Assembly (NCBI RefSeq): GCF_905404315.1
Contig: NC_066287.1
Span: 12,896,001 to 12,960,000 of the forward strand
Origin: Leptidea sinapis
Taxonomy: Eukaryota > Arthropoda > Insecta > Lepidoptera > Pieridae
Direction of reading: 5' to 3'
DNA: 64,000 bases
In this document: piece by piece, positions 1 through 10,421 of the stretch
How the letters are laid out: each line of letters begins with the position of its first letter
How positions within the stretch are numbered: position 1 is the stretch's first letter
Notes under the pieces: generated by a model
Told to the model about the DNA's origin: nothing
Databases searched by the model: none
Seen by the model: only the letters and a program-made list of their open reading frames with translations
Translations under genes and position numbers: made by a program

Positions 1-50
1 GTCCAAGATTCTCGAGGGTGCAGAGAACGATTTGGTAATCATTTTCAAAT

Positions 51-62
51 CCAAGATGGCCG
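51..62 (-). promoter_or_regulatory. Pho/YY1-like motif (one representative of hundreds)
   Basis: The plus strand reads CCAAGATGGCCG. Its reverse complement, CGGCCATCTTGG, fits the Drosophila Pho consensus CNGCCATNDNND and contains the CCAT core of YY1 sites. The motif recurs about once per 100-bp monomer through the array; this entry marks one example. Binding is not shown by sequence alone. GC-rich flanks and fixation in a satellite could also arise without selection for binding. Confidence 0.35.
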
Positions 63-3000
63 CCGCTCAAAATAATGATAACTACATTATGGGTATCGTA
101 TCCGAGGTTCTCAAGGGTGCAGAGAACGATTTTGTGATCATTTTTCAAATCCAAGATAACCGAGGGTGCAGAAAACAATTTCGGGATCATTTTTGAAATC
201 CAAGAGGGCTGCCGCAAACAATAATGTTTTCAGCAATATGGATATCGTGTCTGAACTTCTCGAGGGTGCAAAAAATAATTTTGGGATCATTTTGAAATCC
301 AAGATGGCCGCCGCTCAAAAGTATGATAACTACATTATGGATATCGTGTCCGAGGTTCTCGAGGGTGCAGAAAACAATTTTGGGATCATTTTTGAAACAA
401 TAATGTTTTCAGCAATATGGATATCGTGTCTGAACTTCTCGAGGGTGCAGAAAATAATTTTGGGATCATTTTCAAATCCGAGATGGCCGCCGTGCAAGAT
501 TATGATCACAAAAATATGGGTTTCGTATCCGAGGTTCTCGAGAGTGCAGAGAACGATTTTGTGATCATTTTTCAAATCCAAGATGGCTGCCGCTCAAAAG
601 TATGATAACTAGATTATGGGTATCGTATCCTAGGTTCTCGAGGGTACAGAGAACGATTTTGTGATCAGTTTTCAAATCCAAGATGGCCGCCGCTCAAAAG
701 TATGATAACTACATTATGGGTATCGTATGCGAGGTTCTCGAGGGTGCTGAGAACGATTTTGTGATCATTTTTCTAATCCAAGATGGCCGCCGCACAAAAT
801 TATGTTCTCAGCAATATGGATATCGTGTCCGAGGTTCTCGAGGGTGCAGAAAACAATTTTGGAATCATTTTTAAATCCGAGATGGCTGCCGCTCAAAAGT
901 ATGATAACTACATTATGGATATCGTGTCCGAGGTTCTCGAGGGTGCAGAGAACGATTTTGTGATCATTTTTCAAATCCAAGATGGCCGCCGCACAAAATT
1001 ATGATTTCAGCAATATGGATATCGTGTCCAAGATTCTCGAGTGTGCAGAGAACGATTTGGTGATCATTTTTCAAATCCAAGATGGCCGCCGTGCAAGATT
1101 ATGATCATAAAAATATGGGTATCGTATCCAAGGTTCTCGAGAATGCAGAGAACGATTTTGTGATCATTTTTAAACTCCAAGAGGGCCACCGTGCAAGATT
1201 ATGATCACAAAAATATGGGTATCGTATCCGAGGTTCTCGAGAGTGCAGAGAACGATTTTGTGATCATTTTTCAAATCCAAGATGGCCGCCACTCAAAAGT
1301 ATGATAACTACATTATGGGTATCGTATCCGAGTTTCTCGAGGGTGCAGAGAACGATTTTGTGATCATTATTCAAATCCAAGATGGCCGCGGCTCAAAAGT
1401 ATGATAACTACATAATGGGTATCGTACCAGAGGTTCTCGAGGGTGCAGAGAACGATTTTGTGATCATTTTTCTAATCCAAGATGGCCGCCGCGCAAAATT
1501 ATGTTATCAGCAATATGGATATCGTGTCCGAGGTTCTCGAGGGTGCAGAAAACAATTTTGGGATCATTTTTAAATCCGAGATGGCCGCCGCTCAAAAGTA
1601 TGATAACTAGATTATGGGTATCGTATCCTAGGTTCTCAAGGGTGCAGAGAACGATTTTGTGATCAGTTTTCAAATCCAAGATGGCCGCCCTTCAAAAGTA
1701 TGATAACTACATTATGGGTATCGTATCCGAGTTTCTCGAGGGTGCTGAGAACGATTTTGTGATCATTTTTCAAATCCAAGATGGCCGCCGTGCAAGATTA
1801 TGATCATAAAAATATGGGTATCGTATCCAAAGTTCTCGAGAGTGCAGAGAACGATTTTGTGATCATTTTTAAAATCCAAGAGGGCCGCCGTGCAAGATTA
1901 TGATCACAAAAATATGGGTATCGTTTCCGAGGTTCTCGAGAGTGCAGAGAACGATTTTGTGATCATTTTTCAAATCCAAGATGGCCGCCACTCGAAAGTA
2001 TGATAACTACATTATGGGTATCGTATCCGAGGTTCTCGCGGGTGCAGAGAACGATTTTGTGATCATTATTCAAATCCAAGATGGCCGCGGCTCAAAAGTA
2101 TGATAACTACATTATGGGTATCGTACCAGAGGTTCTCGAGGGTGCAGAGAACGATTTTGTGATCATTTTTCAAATCGAAGATGGCCGCCGCTCAAAAGTA
2201 TGATAACTACATTATGGCTATCGTATCCGAGGTTTTCGAGGGTGCTGAGAACGATTTTGTGATCATTTTTCAAATCCAAGATGGCCGCCGCACAAAATTA
2301 TGATTTCAGCAATATGGATATCGTGTCCAAGATTCTCGAGTGTGCAGAGAACGATTTGGTGATCATTTTTCAAATCCAAGATGGCCGCCGCACAAAATTA
2401 TGATTTTAGCAATATGGATATCGTGTCCGAGGTTCTCGAGGGTGCAGAGAACAATTTTGGGATCATTTTTAAATCCGAGATGGCCGCCGCTCAAAAGTAT
2501 GATAACTACATTATGGGTATCGTATCCGAGGTTCTCGAGGGTGCTGAGAACGATTTTGTGATCATTTGTCAAATCCAAGATGGCCGCCGCTCAAAAGTAT
2601 GATAACTACATTATGGGTATCGTATCCGAGGTTCTCGGGGGTGCTGAGAACGATTTTGTGATCATTTTTCTAATCCAAGATGGCCGCCACACAATATTAT
2701 GTTTTCAGCAATATGGATATCGTCGCCGAGGTTCTCGTGGGTGCAGAAAACAATTTTGGGATCATTTTTAAATCCGAGATGGCCGCCGCTCAAAAGTATG
2801 ATAACTAGATTATGGGTATCGTATCCTAGGTTCTCGAGAGTGCAGAGAACGAATTTGTGATCATTTTTCAAATCCAAGATGGCCGCCACACAATATTATG
2901 TTTTCAGCAATATGGATATCGTCGCCGAGGTTCTCGTGGGTGCAGAAAACAATTTTGGGATCATTTTTAAATCCGAGATGGCCGCCGCTCAAAAGTATGA

Positions 3001-5833
3001 TAACTACATTATGGATATCGTGTCCGAGGTTCTCGAGGGTGCAGAGAACAATTCTGTGATCATTTTTTACGTCCAAGAGAGCTGCCGCAAGCAATTATGT
3101 TTTCAGCAATATGGATATCGTGTCCGAGGTTCTCGAGGGTGCAGAAAACAATTTTGGGGTCATTTTTAAATCCGAGATGGCCGCCGCTCAAGAGTATGAT
3201 AACTAGATTATGGGTATCGTATCCGAGGTTCTCAAGGGTGCAGAGAACGATTTTGTGATCAGTTTTCAAATCCAAGATGGCCGCCCTTCAAAAGTATGAT
3301 AACTACATTATGGGTATCGTATCCGAGTTTCTCGAGGGTGCTGAGAACGATTTTGTGATCATTTTTCAAATCCAAGATGGCCGCCGTGCAAGATTATGAT
3401 CATAAAAATATGGGTATCGTATCCAAGGTTCTCGAGAGTGCAGACAACGATTTTGTGATCATTTTTAAAATCCAAGAGGGCCACCGTGCAAGATTATGAT
3501 CACAAAAATATGGGTATCGTATCCGAGGTTCTCGAGAGTGCAGAGAACGATTTTGTGATCATTTTTCAAATCCAAGATGGCCGCCACTCAAAAGTATGAT
3601 AACTACATTATGGGTATCGTATCCGAGTTTCTCGAGGGTGCAGAGAACGGTTTTGTGATCATTATTCAAATCCAAGATGGCCGCGGCTCAAAAGTATGAT
3701 AACTACATAATGGGTATCGTACCAGAGGTTCTCGAGGGTGCAGAGAACGATTTTGTGATCATTTTTCTAATCCAAGATGGCCGCCGCGCAAAATTATGTT
3801 ATCAGCAATATGGATATCGTGTCCGAGGTTCTCGAGGGTGCAGAAAACAATTTTGGGATCATTTTTAAATCCGAGATGGCCGCCGCTCAAAAGTATGATA
3901 ACTAGATTATGGGTATCGTATCCTAGGTTCTCGAGGGTACAGAGAACGATTTTGTGATCAGTTTTCAAATCCAAGATGGCCGCCGCTCAAAAGTATGATA
4001 ACTACATTATGGGTATCGTGTGCGAGGTTCTCGAGGGTGCTGAGAACGATTTTGTGATCATTTTTCTAATCCAAGATGGCCGCCGCACAAAATTATGTTC
4101 TCAGCAATATGAATATCGTGTCCGAGGTTCTCGAGGGTGCAGAAAACAATTTTGGAATCATTTTTAAATCCGAGATGGCCGCCGCTCAAAAGTATGATAA
4201 CTACATTATGGATATCGTGTCCGAGGTTCTCGAGGGTGCAGAGAACAATTCTGTGATCATTTTTTTCGTCCAAGAGAGCTGCCTCAAGCAATTATGTTTT
4301 CAGCAATATGGATATCGTGTCCGAGGTTCTCGAGGGTGCAGAAAACAATTTTGGGGTCATTTTTAAATCCGAGATGGCCGCCGCTCAAGAGTATGATAAC
4401 TAAATTATGGGTATCGTATCCGAGGTTCTCAAGGGTGCAGAGAACGATTTTGTGATCAGTTTTCAATCCAAGATGGCCGCCCTTCAAAAGTATGATAACT
4501 ACATAATGGGTATCGTACCAGAGGTTCTCGAGGGTGCAGAGAACGATTTTGTGATCATTTTTCTAATCCAAGATGGCCGCCGCGCAAAATTATGTTATCA
4601 GCAATATGGATATCGTGTCCGAGGTTCTCGAGGGTGCAGAAAACAATTTTGGGATCATTTTTAAATCCGAGATGGCCGCCGCTCAAAAGTATGATAACTA
4701 GATTATGGGTATCGTATCCTAGGTTCTCGAGAGTGCAGAGAACGAATTTGTGATCATTTTTCAAATCCAAGATGGCCGCCGCACAAAATTATGATTTTAG
4801 CAGTATGGATATCGTGTCCGAGGTTCTCGAGGGTGCAGAGAACAATTCTGTGATCATTTTTACGTCCAAGAGAGCTGCCGCACGCAATTATGTTTTCAGC
4901 AATATGGATATCGTGTCCGAGGTTCTCGAGGGTGCAGAAAACAATTTTGGGGTCATTTTTAAATCCGAGATGGCCGCCGCTCAAAAGTATGATAACTAGA
5001 TTATGGGTATCGTATCCGAGGTTCTCAAGGGTGCAGAGAACGATTTTGTGATCAGTTTTCAAATCCAAGATGGCCACCCTTCAAAAGTATGATAACTACA
5101 TTATGGGTATCGTATCCGAGTTTCTCGAGGGTGCTGAGAACGATTTTGTGATCATTTTTCAAATCCAAGATGGCCGCCGTGCAAGATTATGATCATAAAA
5201 ATATGGGTATCGTATCCAAGGTTCTCGAGAGTGCAGAGAACGATTTTGTGATCATTTTTAAAATCCAAGAGGGCCGCCGTGCAAGATTATGATCACAAGA
5301 ATATGGGTATCGTTTCCGAGGTTCTCGAGAGTGCAGAGAACGATTTTGTGATCATTTTTCAAATCCAAGATGGCCGCCACTCGAAAGTATGATAACTACA
5401 TTATGGGTATCGTATCCGAGGTTCTCGAGGGTGCAGAGAACGATTTTGTGATCATTATTCAAATCCAAGATGGCCGCGGCTCAAAAGTATGATAACTACA
5501 TTATGGGTATCGTACCAGAGGTTCTCGAGGGTGCAGAGAACGATTTTGTGATCATTTTTCAAATCGAAGATGGCCGCCGCTCAAAAGTATGATAACTACA
5601 TTATGGCTATCGTATCCGAGGTTTTCGAGGGTGCTGAGAACGATTTTGTGATCATTTTTCAAATCCAAGATGGCCGCCGCACAAAATTATGATTTCAGCA
5701 ATATGGATATCGTGTCCAAGATTCTCGAGGGTGCAGAGAACGATTTGGTGATCATTTTTCAAATCCAAGATGGCCGCCGCACAAAATTATGATTTTAGCA
5801 ATATGGATATCGTGTCCAAGGTTCTCGAGTGTG

Positions 5834-5838
5834 CAGAG
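5834..5838. repeat. Copia target-site duplication, left copy
   Basis: CAGAG directly precedes the LTR at 5839. The same five bases follow the other LTR at 10417-10421. A 5-bp duplication is the usual size for Copia integrase. The satellite monomer contains CAGAG once at this phase, so the duplication is explained by insertion. Confidence 0.93.
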
Positions 5839-6059
5839 TGTTAGGAAAAATGATAGGAATAAAAACACTGCGATGAGATTACACTTGATTTTAATACTAT
5901 GAGCGATAACAAACAAGACAAGTACGTACATTACCAATGACCATTAGCAGAGAACAGGAAGTTAAAGGGCTGACGTCTATTTGACATTACATATGTCACA
6001 CTGAGCACAGACAAAATAAACTTTTAGGTTGCGTTTACATTTAAGCAATAGCTTCAACA
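5839..6059 (-). repeat. Copia 3' LTR (element sense)
   Basis: This 221-bp direct repeat matches 10196-10416 base for base by reading. On the plus strand it begins TGTTAGG and ends TTCAACA, giving TG/CA termini on both strands. It lies downstream of the gag-pol stop codon, so it is the 3' LTR of the minus-strand element. Confidence 0.96.
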
Positions 6060-6069
6060 CTGGCCCTTA
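6060..6069 (-). other. Possible polypurine tract of the Copia element
   Basis: Directly upstream of the 3' LTR in element sense the minus strand reads TAAGGGCCAG. The position is right for the plus-strand primer, but the run is short and broken by two C residues, so the call rests mainly on position. Confidence 0.35.
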
Positions 6070-6151
6070 AACGCAAGCTAAACATAAACTACAACTTAAC
6101 AAAGTTACATTCTAACTTAGTTCAGTTAAAACACAAACATTATAAGTTAAC

Positions 6152-9100
6152 CTATGAACTTGTTAGCAACTGACTTGTGAAATAATTATGCTTTTCTTTA
6201 CAAAGTGCTTTAGTTAATATGTCTGCTAACATATTTGCAGTTGACAAGTATTTTATTTCAACAACACCTTTATTAACAATTTCTTTAATAAAATGATGAC
6301 GTATATCAATGTGCTTTGTTCTGGAATGAAATACAAAACTTTTACATAACATAATAGCAGATTGATTGTCATTATAAATCGTGATTTTAGCCATGGTACC
6401 AAAAACTTCAAATAAAAATTTTCTAATAAATAAAGCTTCCTTACATGTGTCTGACAACGCCATGTACTCTGCTTCAGTGCTTGACAGAGCAACAGTGCGC
6501 TGCTTGCGGCTCTCCCAAGCAACAACGGACTTGCCCACGGTAAAAATGAAGCCAGTAAACGATCTACGGTCGATGTTGTCTGACGCCCAGTCAGCATCTG
6601 CGTAGGCTGAAATGTTCAAACCTGATTTGGAAAATACAAGGTTAAAATTAATTGTACCTTTCAAATAACGTAGTATTCTTTTGGCAGCTTTCCAGTGAGT
6701 TTCGCCGAAACAATCATTGAAATGACTGAGGTAGCTAACTGCATGACTGATGTCAGGTCTGGTGCAAACTGCCACATACATCAAAGAACCAATCAAACCT
6801 CTGTAGTCGTAGGTCTCGTACTGCTTGGGTTCTTTGGTAAGTTTAAGACCTGTCTCCATGGGTGTTGCAGCTGGTTTGCAGTCCTCCATGCGAAACTTTT
6901 TCAGTACCTTCTGGATGTAGTTCGACTGATTTAGGTAAATTTTGTTATCTTCCCTCATCAGCTTCATGCCAAGTACATGCTGAGCTGGCCCTAGATCAGT
7001 GATTTCGAATTCCTCCTGTAGTTCCTTCTTTATTTTATCCTTTCCTTGAAAATCTGGTGATGAAAATACAATCAAGTCGTCCACATACAACGCTATGATC
7101 ATCATTGATCCATTTTCACACTTAAAGAATACGCATGGCTCAGAAGTCAAGCGGCAGAACTTTAATTTGTCACAGAGCACCTTAGTAATTTTATCGTACC
7201 AAGACTTGGAAGCTTGTTTAAGGCCGTACACAGCCTTGTCGAGCTTATATACCATATCTTCGCTCCCTTTAACCTTGAAACACTCTGGTTGCTCCATGTA
7301 TACTGTTTCCTCAAGATCTCCATTGAGAAAAGCAGTTTTCACATCAAGATGTTCCAAATCCAAGTTGTATTCTGCTGCTAGAGCAAGAAGCATTCTTATT
7401 GTGGAGTACCTTACTACAGGTGAAAAAGTATCCTGGTAATCTATACCATATTTCTGGGTATAACCTTTGGCAACCAAACGAGCTTTAAATTTTATGAGCT
7501 CACCATTAGCACCATATTTCCTTTTAAAAATCCATTTACATTGAACGGGCTTATGGCCAGGTTTACGTTTTGTCAAAGTCCAACATTTGTTCTTAATGAA
7601 TGAATTATACTCATCTGTCATTGCCCTCCGCCAACTGTCTGAATCCGGTCCCTTCAGTGCTTCGGTTGCAGTCTGCGGATCATCAGGGTAACCATCAGCC
7701 AGTGCCACAAAATTAGCAATTAGGCAGGACCCATCAGCTTCTTCGTAGGAGGTGTCTTCCTGCTCTGCTTGAGCCAGCGTGTCATCTCCTGGAACGTAAG
7801 TATAATCCAAACAGTTCTCCGTTTCAGAACTTGTGTTATCGCTCTCAGAATCATACAGTGTGATCATGCTGATCCTCTGTTCCTCTCTCTGTGATAATCT
7901 CATGTCATCAGATTGATCAGAACTCACAGTGGATGATTCTGATTGCTGAATTTCATTAGAAATCAGACTGTTGATGTCAACAATAGGATGTTGCTTGAAA
8001 CTATCATCATGTGACATGTCTTTGTTCCAAAATTTATTTTCTATGAACACAACATTGCGAGAATTGACACAGTTTCTGTGGTTCTCAGTATCTATTAGTC
8101 GGTAGCCTTTCGACTCTTCATTGTATCCCACAAAAATATATGGTTTGCTTTTAGGATCAAGTTTCCTCCTATTCTTTACCATAGAATAAGCTACACAACC
8201 AAAAATTCTTAAATGGTTTAGATTTACCTTCTTGTTTGTCCACTTCTCCTCGGGGGTTTCACCAGGAACGGCCTTGGTAGGACTGCGGTTCTTTAAGTAG
8301 ACTGCTGTGTTCACTGCCTCTGCCCAGAATTTCTTTTCCAGTCCAGCGTCACGCAGCATGCATCTAACCTTCTCCATCACCGTCCTATTGGCCCGTTCCG
8401 CGACGCCATTTTGTTGTGGGCAGTCGGGGATGGTCTTCTGGTGTTTGATCCCGCAGGTCTTTAGGTATTCCTTAAATTTAGAACTCATATATTCTCCGCC
8501 TCTATCACTTCTAAGAACTTTTAACTTCTTCCCAGTTTCATTCTCCACAAGGGCTTTGAATTTTTTGAAATTAGCAAAAGTTTCATTTTTTGATTTCAAA
8601 AAATAGACAAACTGCTTTCTTGTGTAGTCATCGATGAAACTAAGTATGTACCTAGCACCACTTATAGAGGGAACCTGTATGGGACCACATAAGTCTGTAT
8701 GTATTAAACCCAGCACTTCTGTCGCTCTACTACTTGATTTCTTAGGAAAAGGGAGTCTACTTTGCTTTCCTTCAACACAAGACACACATTGCTGAAAATC
8801 AGAAGTATTAAAATGAACGCCAATTGCCATACCTTTTTGCAAAAGTTGCATACTTCTTAGATTAAGGTGACCGAGCCGCTTGTGCCACACTTCCTGGGAT
8901 TTCAAGTCTGCCGCAGCTGATGCCATCATACTGCACTCCTGTTCCTCTGCAGTACAAACGCTATCAGACACAGTATCTAGCTGATAGACACCATTGACAT
9001 GGGTACCTGTAGCTAAAATCTCGTTATTATCATAGATAGTACATGATGTACTATCAAAAGTAACAATATAACCTTTTTTGGTCATGGCACTGACTGACAA

Positions 9101-10087
9101 CAAATTAGTACTTAAATTAGGAACATAATAAGTATCACTTATTGTCCTTACACAGTCTTTCAGCTGCACTTTTACTTGACCTAACCCCGCAGTGGATAGC
9201 TTTGCACCGTTTGCAATGCACACATCCACTGTTTTTTTCGGATCACATCCTACCATCACTTTTGCACTGTTACACATATGATTAGTGGCTCCGGAATCAA
9301 TGTACCACTTGTTACTATTCACATTCACAGAGAGAGCCGTCACAAGCGCCTTGTTTTTAACAGGAACCTTCTTCTGCGAGCTCCTCGGTGGATGCCTCGT
9401 TCCCAGGCTGCTACTGTAGTTGCTTGCAGTTGCAATCTTTCTCTCCGGACAGTTCCGAGAAAGGTGTCCTTTGCCGTTGCACTTAAAACATTTGAATTGT
9501 TTCTGTGTGTGTGTGGTGACTAAGGCTGTACCACCTTCGTTCTTGTCTTCACGCCTTTGTACCTCTTGTAATAGTTTAGAGGAGATGGTATCGGTCGTCA
9601 ACTTGGAACTAGAATTCTCAATTGCCATGATGAGCGGGTCGTAGTCTTCTGTGAGTCCACTCAACATTATCACTGCAACAAATTCATCATCCAGAGGTGA
9701 TTCTATTTCCTCCAGTTGGTGAGAAATCTCCTTAATTTTGTGTAGGTATGACTCCATCGAGGGATTTTCACTCAACTTGGTGCTGAAAAGACTCCGCAGC
9801 AGGCCCAATCTTCTGCTCAGACCACGTCCTTCATAAGCCTTTTTCAGTATGTTCCACGCCTCAAACGCGGTTTTGGCAGAACGGATGTACGGTATTACCG
9901 TCGGTGCCACAGAGAGCGCGATCCTCGCCAACGCTTTCTCACCTTTATTTTTGTCGCTTTCGTTATTGGTTTCAACGAAGTCCCACAATTCCTCGTGAAT
10001 TAATAGCATGCGCATAGTAAACTTCCAAGTGGAGTAGTTTTCTGCCCCTTTTAGTTTCTCCATACCTTGTGCAAGCGGGGACGCCAT
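6152..10087 (-). CDS. Copia gag-pol polyprotein
   Basis: A single intact frame encodes the whole polyprotein. It is open upstream to 10183, but the first ATG in frame is at 10087-10085, giving 1,311 residues. Gag helical domain (UBN2/DUF4219-like): about residues 5-180. CCHC knuckle: C200, C203, H208, C213. Aspartic protease: DSGA from D264. Integrase zinc-binding H402/H407/C434/C437. Integrase core D465, D528, E564, with the expected 35 residues between the last two. RT: first aspartate in LDVKTAF near 915, YVDD at 1001-1004. RNase H: acidic residues near 1164, 1205, 1240 and 1261. I see no stop, frameshift or lost catalytic residue. The protein should be cut by its own protease in cytoplasmic particles, with cDNA integrated in the nucleus. 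Gag and Pol share one frame, so any Gag excess must come from processing or alternative RNA, which the sequence does not show. Confidence 0.95.
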   Translation of the reverse strand: MASPLAQGMEKLKGAENYSTWKFTMRMLLIHEELWDFVETNNESDKNKGEKALARIALSVAPTVIPYIRSAKTAFEAWNILKKAYEGRGLSRRLGLLRSLFSTKLSENPSMESYLHKIKEISHQLEEIESPLDDEFVAVIMLSGLTEDYDPLIMAIENSSSKLTTDTISSKLLQEVQRREDKNEGGTALVTTHTQKQFKCFKCNGKGHLSRNCPERKIATASNYSSSLGTRHPPRSSQKKVPVKNKALVTALSVNVNSNKWYIDSGATNHMCNSAKVMVGCDPKKTVDVCIANGAKLSTAGLGQVKVQLKDCVRTISDTYYVPNLSTNLLSVSAMTKKGYIVTFDSTSCTIYDNNEILATGTHVNGVYQLDTVSDSVCTAEEQECSMMASAAADLKSQEVWHKRLGHLNLRSMQLLQKGMAIGVHFNTSDFQQCVSCVEGKQSRLPFPKKSSSRATEVLGLIHTDLCGPIQVPSISGARYILSFIDDYTRKQFVYFLKSKNETFANFKKFKALVENETGKKLKVLRSDRGGEYMSSKFKEYLKTCGIKHQKTIPDCPQQNGVAERANRTVMEKVRCMLRDAGLEKKFWAEAVNTAVYLKNRSPTKAVPGETPEEKWTNKKVNLNHLRIFGCVAYSMVKNRRKLDPKSKPYIFVGYNEESKGYRLIDTENHRNCVNSRNVVFIENKFWNKDMSHDDSFKQHPIVDINSLISNEIQQSESSTVSSDQSDDMRLSQREEQRISMITLYDSESDNTSSETENCLDYTYVPGDDTLAQAEQEDTSYEEADGSCLIANFVALADGYPDDPQTATEALKGPDSDSWRRAMTDEYNSFIKNKCWTLTKRKPGHKPVQCKWIFKRKYGANGELIKFKARLVAKGYTQKYGIDYQDTFSPVVRYSTIRMLLALAAEYNLDLEHLDVKTAFLNGDLEETVYMEQPECFKVKGSEDMVYKLDKAVYGLKQASKSWYDKITKVLCDKLKFCRLTSEPCVFFKCENGSMMIIALYVDDLIVFSSPDFQGKDKIKKELQEEFEITDLGPAQHVLGMKLMREDNKIYLNQSNYIQKVLKKFRMEDCKPAATPMETGLKLTKEPKQYETYDYRGLIGSLMYVAVCTRPDISHAVSYLSHFNDCFGETHWKAAKRILRYLKGTINFNLVFSKSGLNISAYADADWASDNIDRRSFTGFIFTVGKSVVAWESRKQRTVALSSTEAEYMALSDTCKEALFIRKFLFEVFGTMAKITIYNDNQSAIMLCKSFVFHSRTKHIDIRHHFIKEIVNKGVVEIKYLSTANMLADILTKALCKEKHNYFTSQLLTSS

Positions 10088-10183
10088 GTTGTTCACCGAA
10101 GCAACGAAGTAACGCGTGCGTGATGAAAAATTGGTACGCGTAATCTCGCCGAAATAAATATTTTTTCCTATTCTCCCAACCAC

Positions 10184-10195
10184 GCTCTGCTACCA
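10184..10195 (-). other. tRNA primer-binding site (initiator tRNA-Met 3' end)
   Basis: The minus strand reads TGGTAGCAGAGC directly after the 5' LTR with no spacer. This is complementary to the 3' end of metazoan initiator tRNA-Met (GCUCUGCUA plus CCA), 12 of 12 positions as I recall that tRNA. Confidence 0.85.
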
Positions 10196-10416
10196 TGTTA
10201 GGAAAAATGATAGGAATAAAAACACTGCGATGAGATTACACTTGATTTTAATACTATGAGCGATAACAAACAAGACAAGTACGTACATTACCAATGACCA
10301 TTAGCAGAGAACAGGAAGTTAAAGGGCTGACGTCTATTTGACATTACATATGTCACACTGAGCACAGACAAAATAAACTTTTAGGTTGCGTTTACATTTA
10401 AGCAATAGCTTCAACA
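10196..10416 (-). repeat. Copia 5' LTR (element sense)
   Basis: Identical to 5839-6059 over 221 bp. As the 5' LTR of the minus-strand element it should carry the promoter. On the minus strand a TCAGTG initiator-like hexamer occurs within it; I could not place a TATA box with confidence. Confidence 0.96.
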
Positions 10417-10421
10417 CAGAG
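10417..10421. repeat. Copia target-site duplication, right copy
   Basis: CAGAG directly after the LTR, matching 5834-5838. The satellite monomer resumes in phase with AACAATTTTGGG. Confidence 0.93.

Larger units (their letters stand above)
1..5838 (+). repeat. 100-bp satellite array, segment 1
   Basis: Head-to-tail tandem monomers of about 100 bp fill this stretch. Landmarks recur at the same phase in each unit: TGATCATTTTTCAAATCCAA, GATGGCCGCCGC, TATGATAACTACATTATGGG or a TTTCAGCAATATGGATATCG variant, then GAGGTTCTCGAGGGTGCAGA. At least four subtypes differ in the middle third (CTCAAAAGTATGATAAC; CACAAAATTATGATTT; GTGCAAGATTATGATCAT; CAAACAATTATGTTTTC). Units reading TTTTTAAATCCGAGATGG are one base shorter. 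Bases 49 to about 2860 recur almost unchanged 12,192 bp downstream. The segment ends where a Copia LTR starts. No gene is supported here; the short frames change with every monomer because 100 is not a multiple of 3. Confidence 0.97.
5839..10416 (-). mobile_element. Complete Copia-type LTR retrotransposon
   Basis: A 4,578-bp element lies on the minus strand. It has identical 221-bp LTRs with TG...CA ends, a 5-bp CAGAG target duplication, a tRNA primer-binding site directly next to the 5' LTR, and one long gag-pol frame ordered gag, protease, integrase, reverse transcriptase, RNase H. Integrase before RT defines Ty1/Copia. There is no envelope-like frame. All parts needed for autonomous retrotransposition seem to be present, so this is probably a young insertion. 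It sits within a satellite monomer, and intact versions of the target occur near 22.3 and 22.8 kb. Confidence 0.97.

Noticed and set aside
120..170. GGTTCTCGAG in each monomer as a tRNA B box or SINE promoter
   Set aside because: It differs from the B-box consensus GGTTCRANNCC at key positions, and I found no A box at a suitable distance.
530..560. GAGGTTCTCGAG as a heat-shock element
   Set aside because: Only an imperfect TTCnnGAG pair is present; the alternating three-unit nGAAn pattern is incomplete.
1..5838. CRISPR-like appearance of regularly spaced repeats
   Set aside because: The whole unit is repeated with no unique spacers, and the surrounding retrotransposons are eukaryotic.
5752..5937. 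Minus-strand 61-codon frame across the satellite/LTR border
   Set aside because: It joins LTR and satellite by chance at the Copia insertion point.
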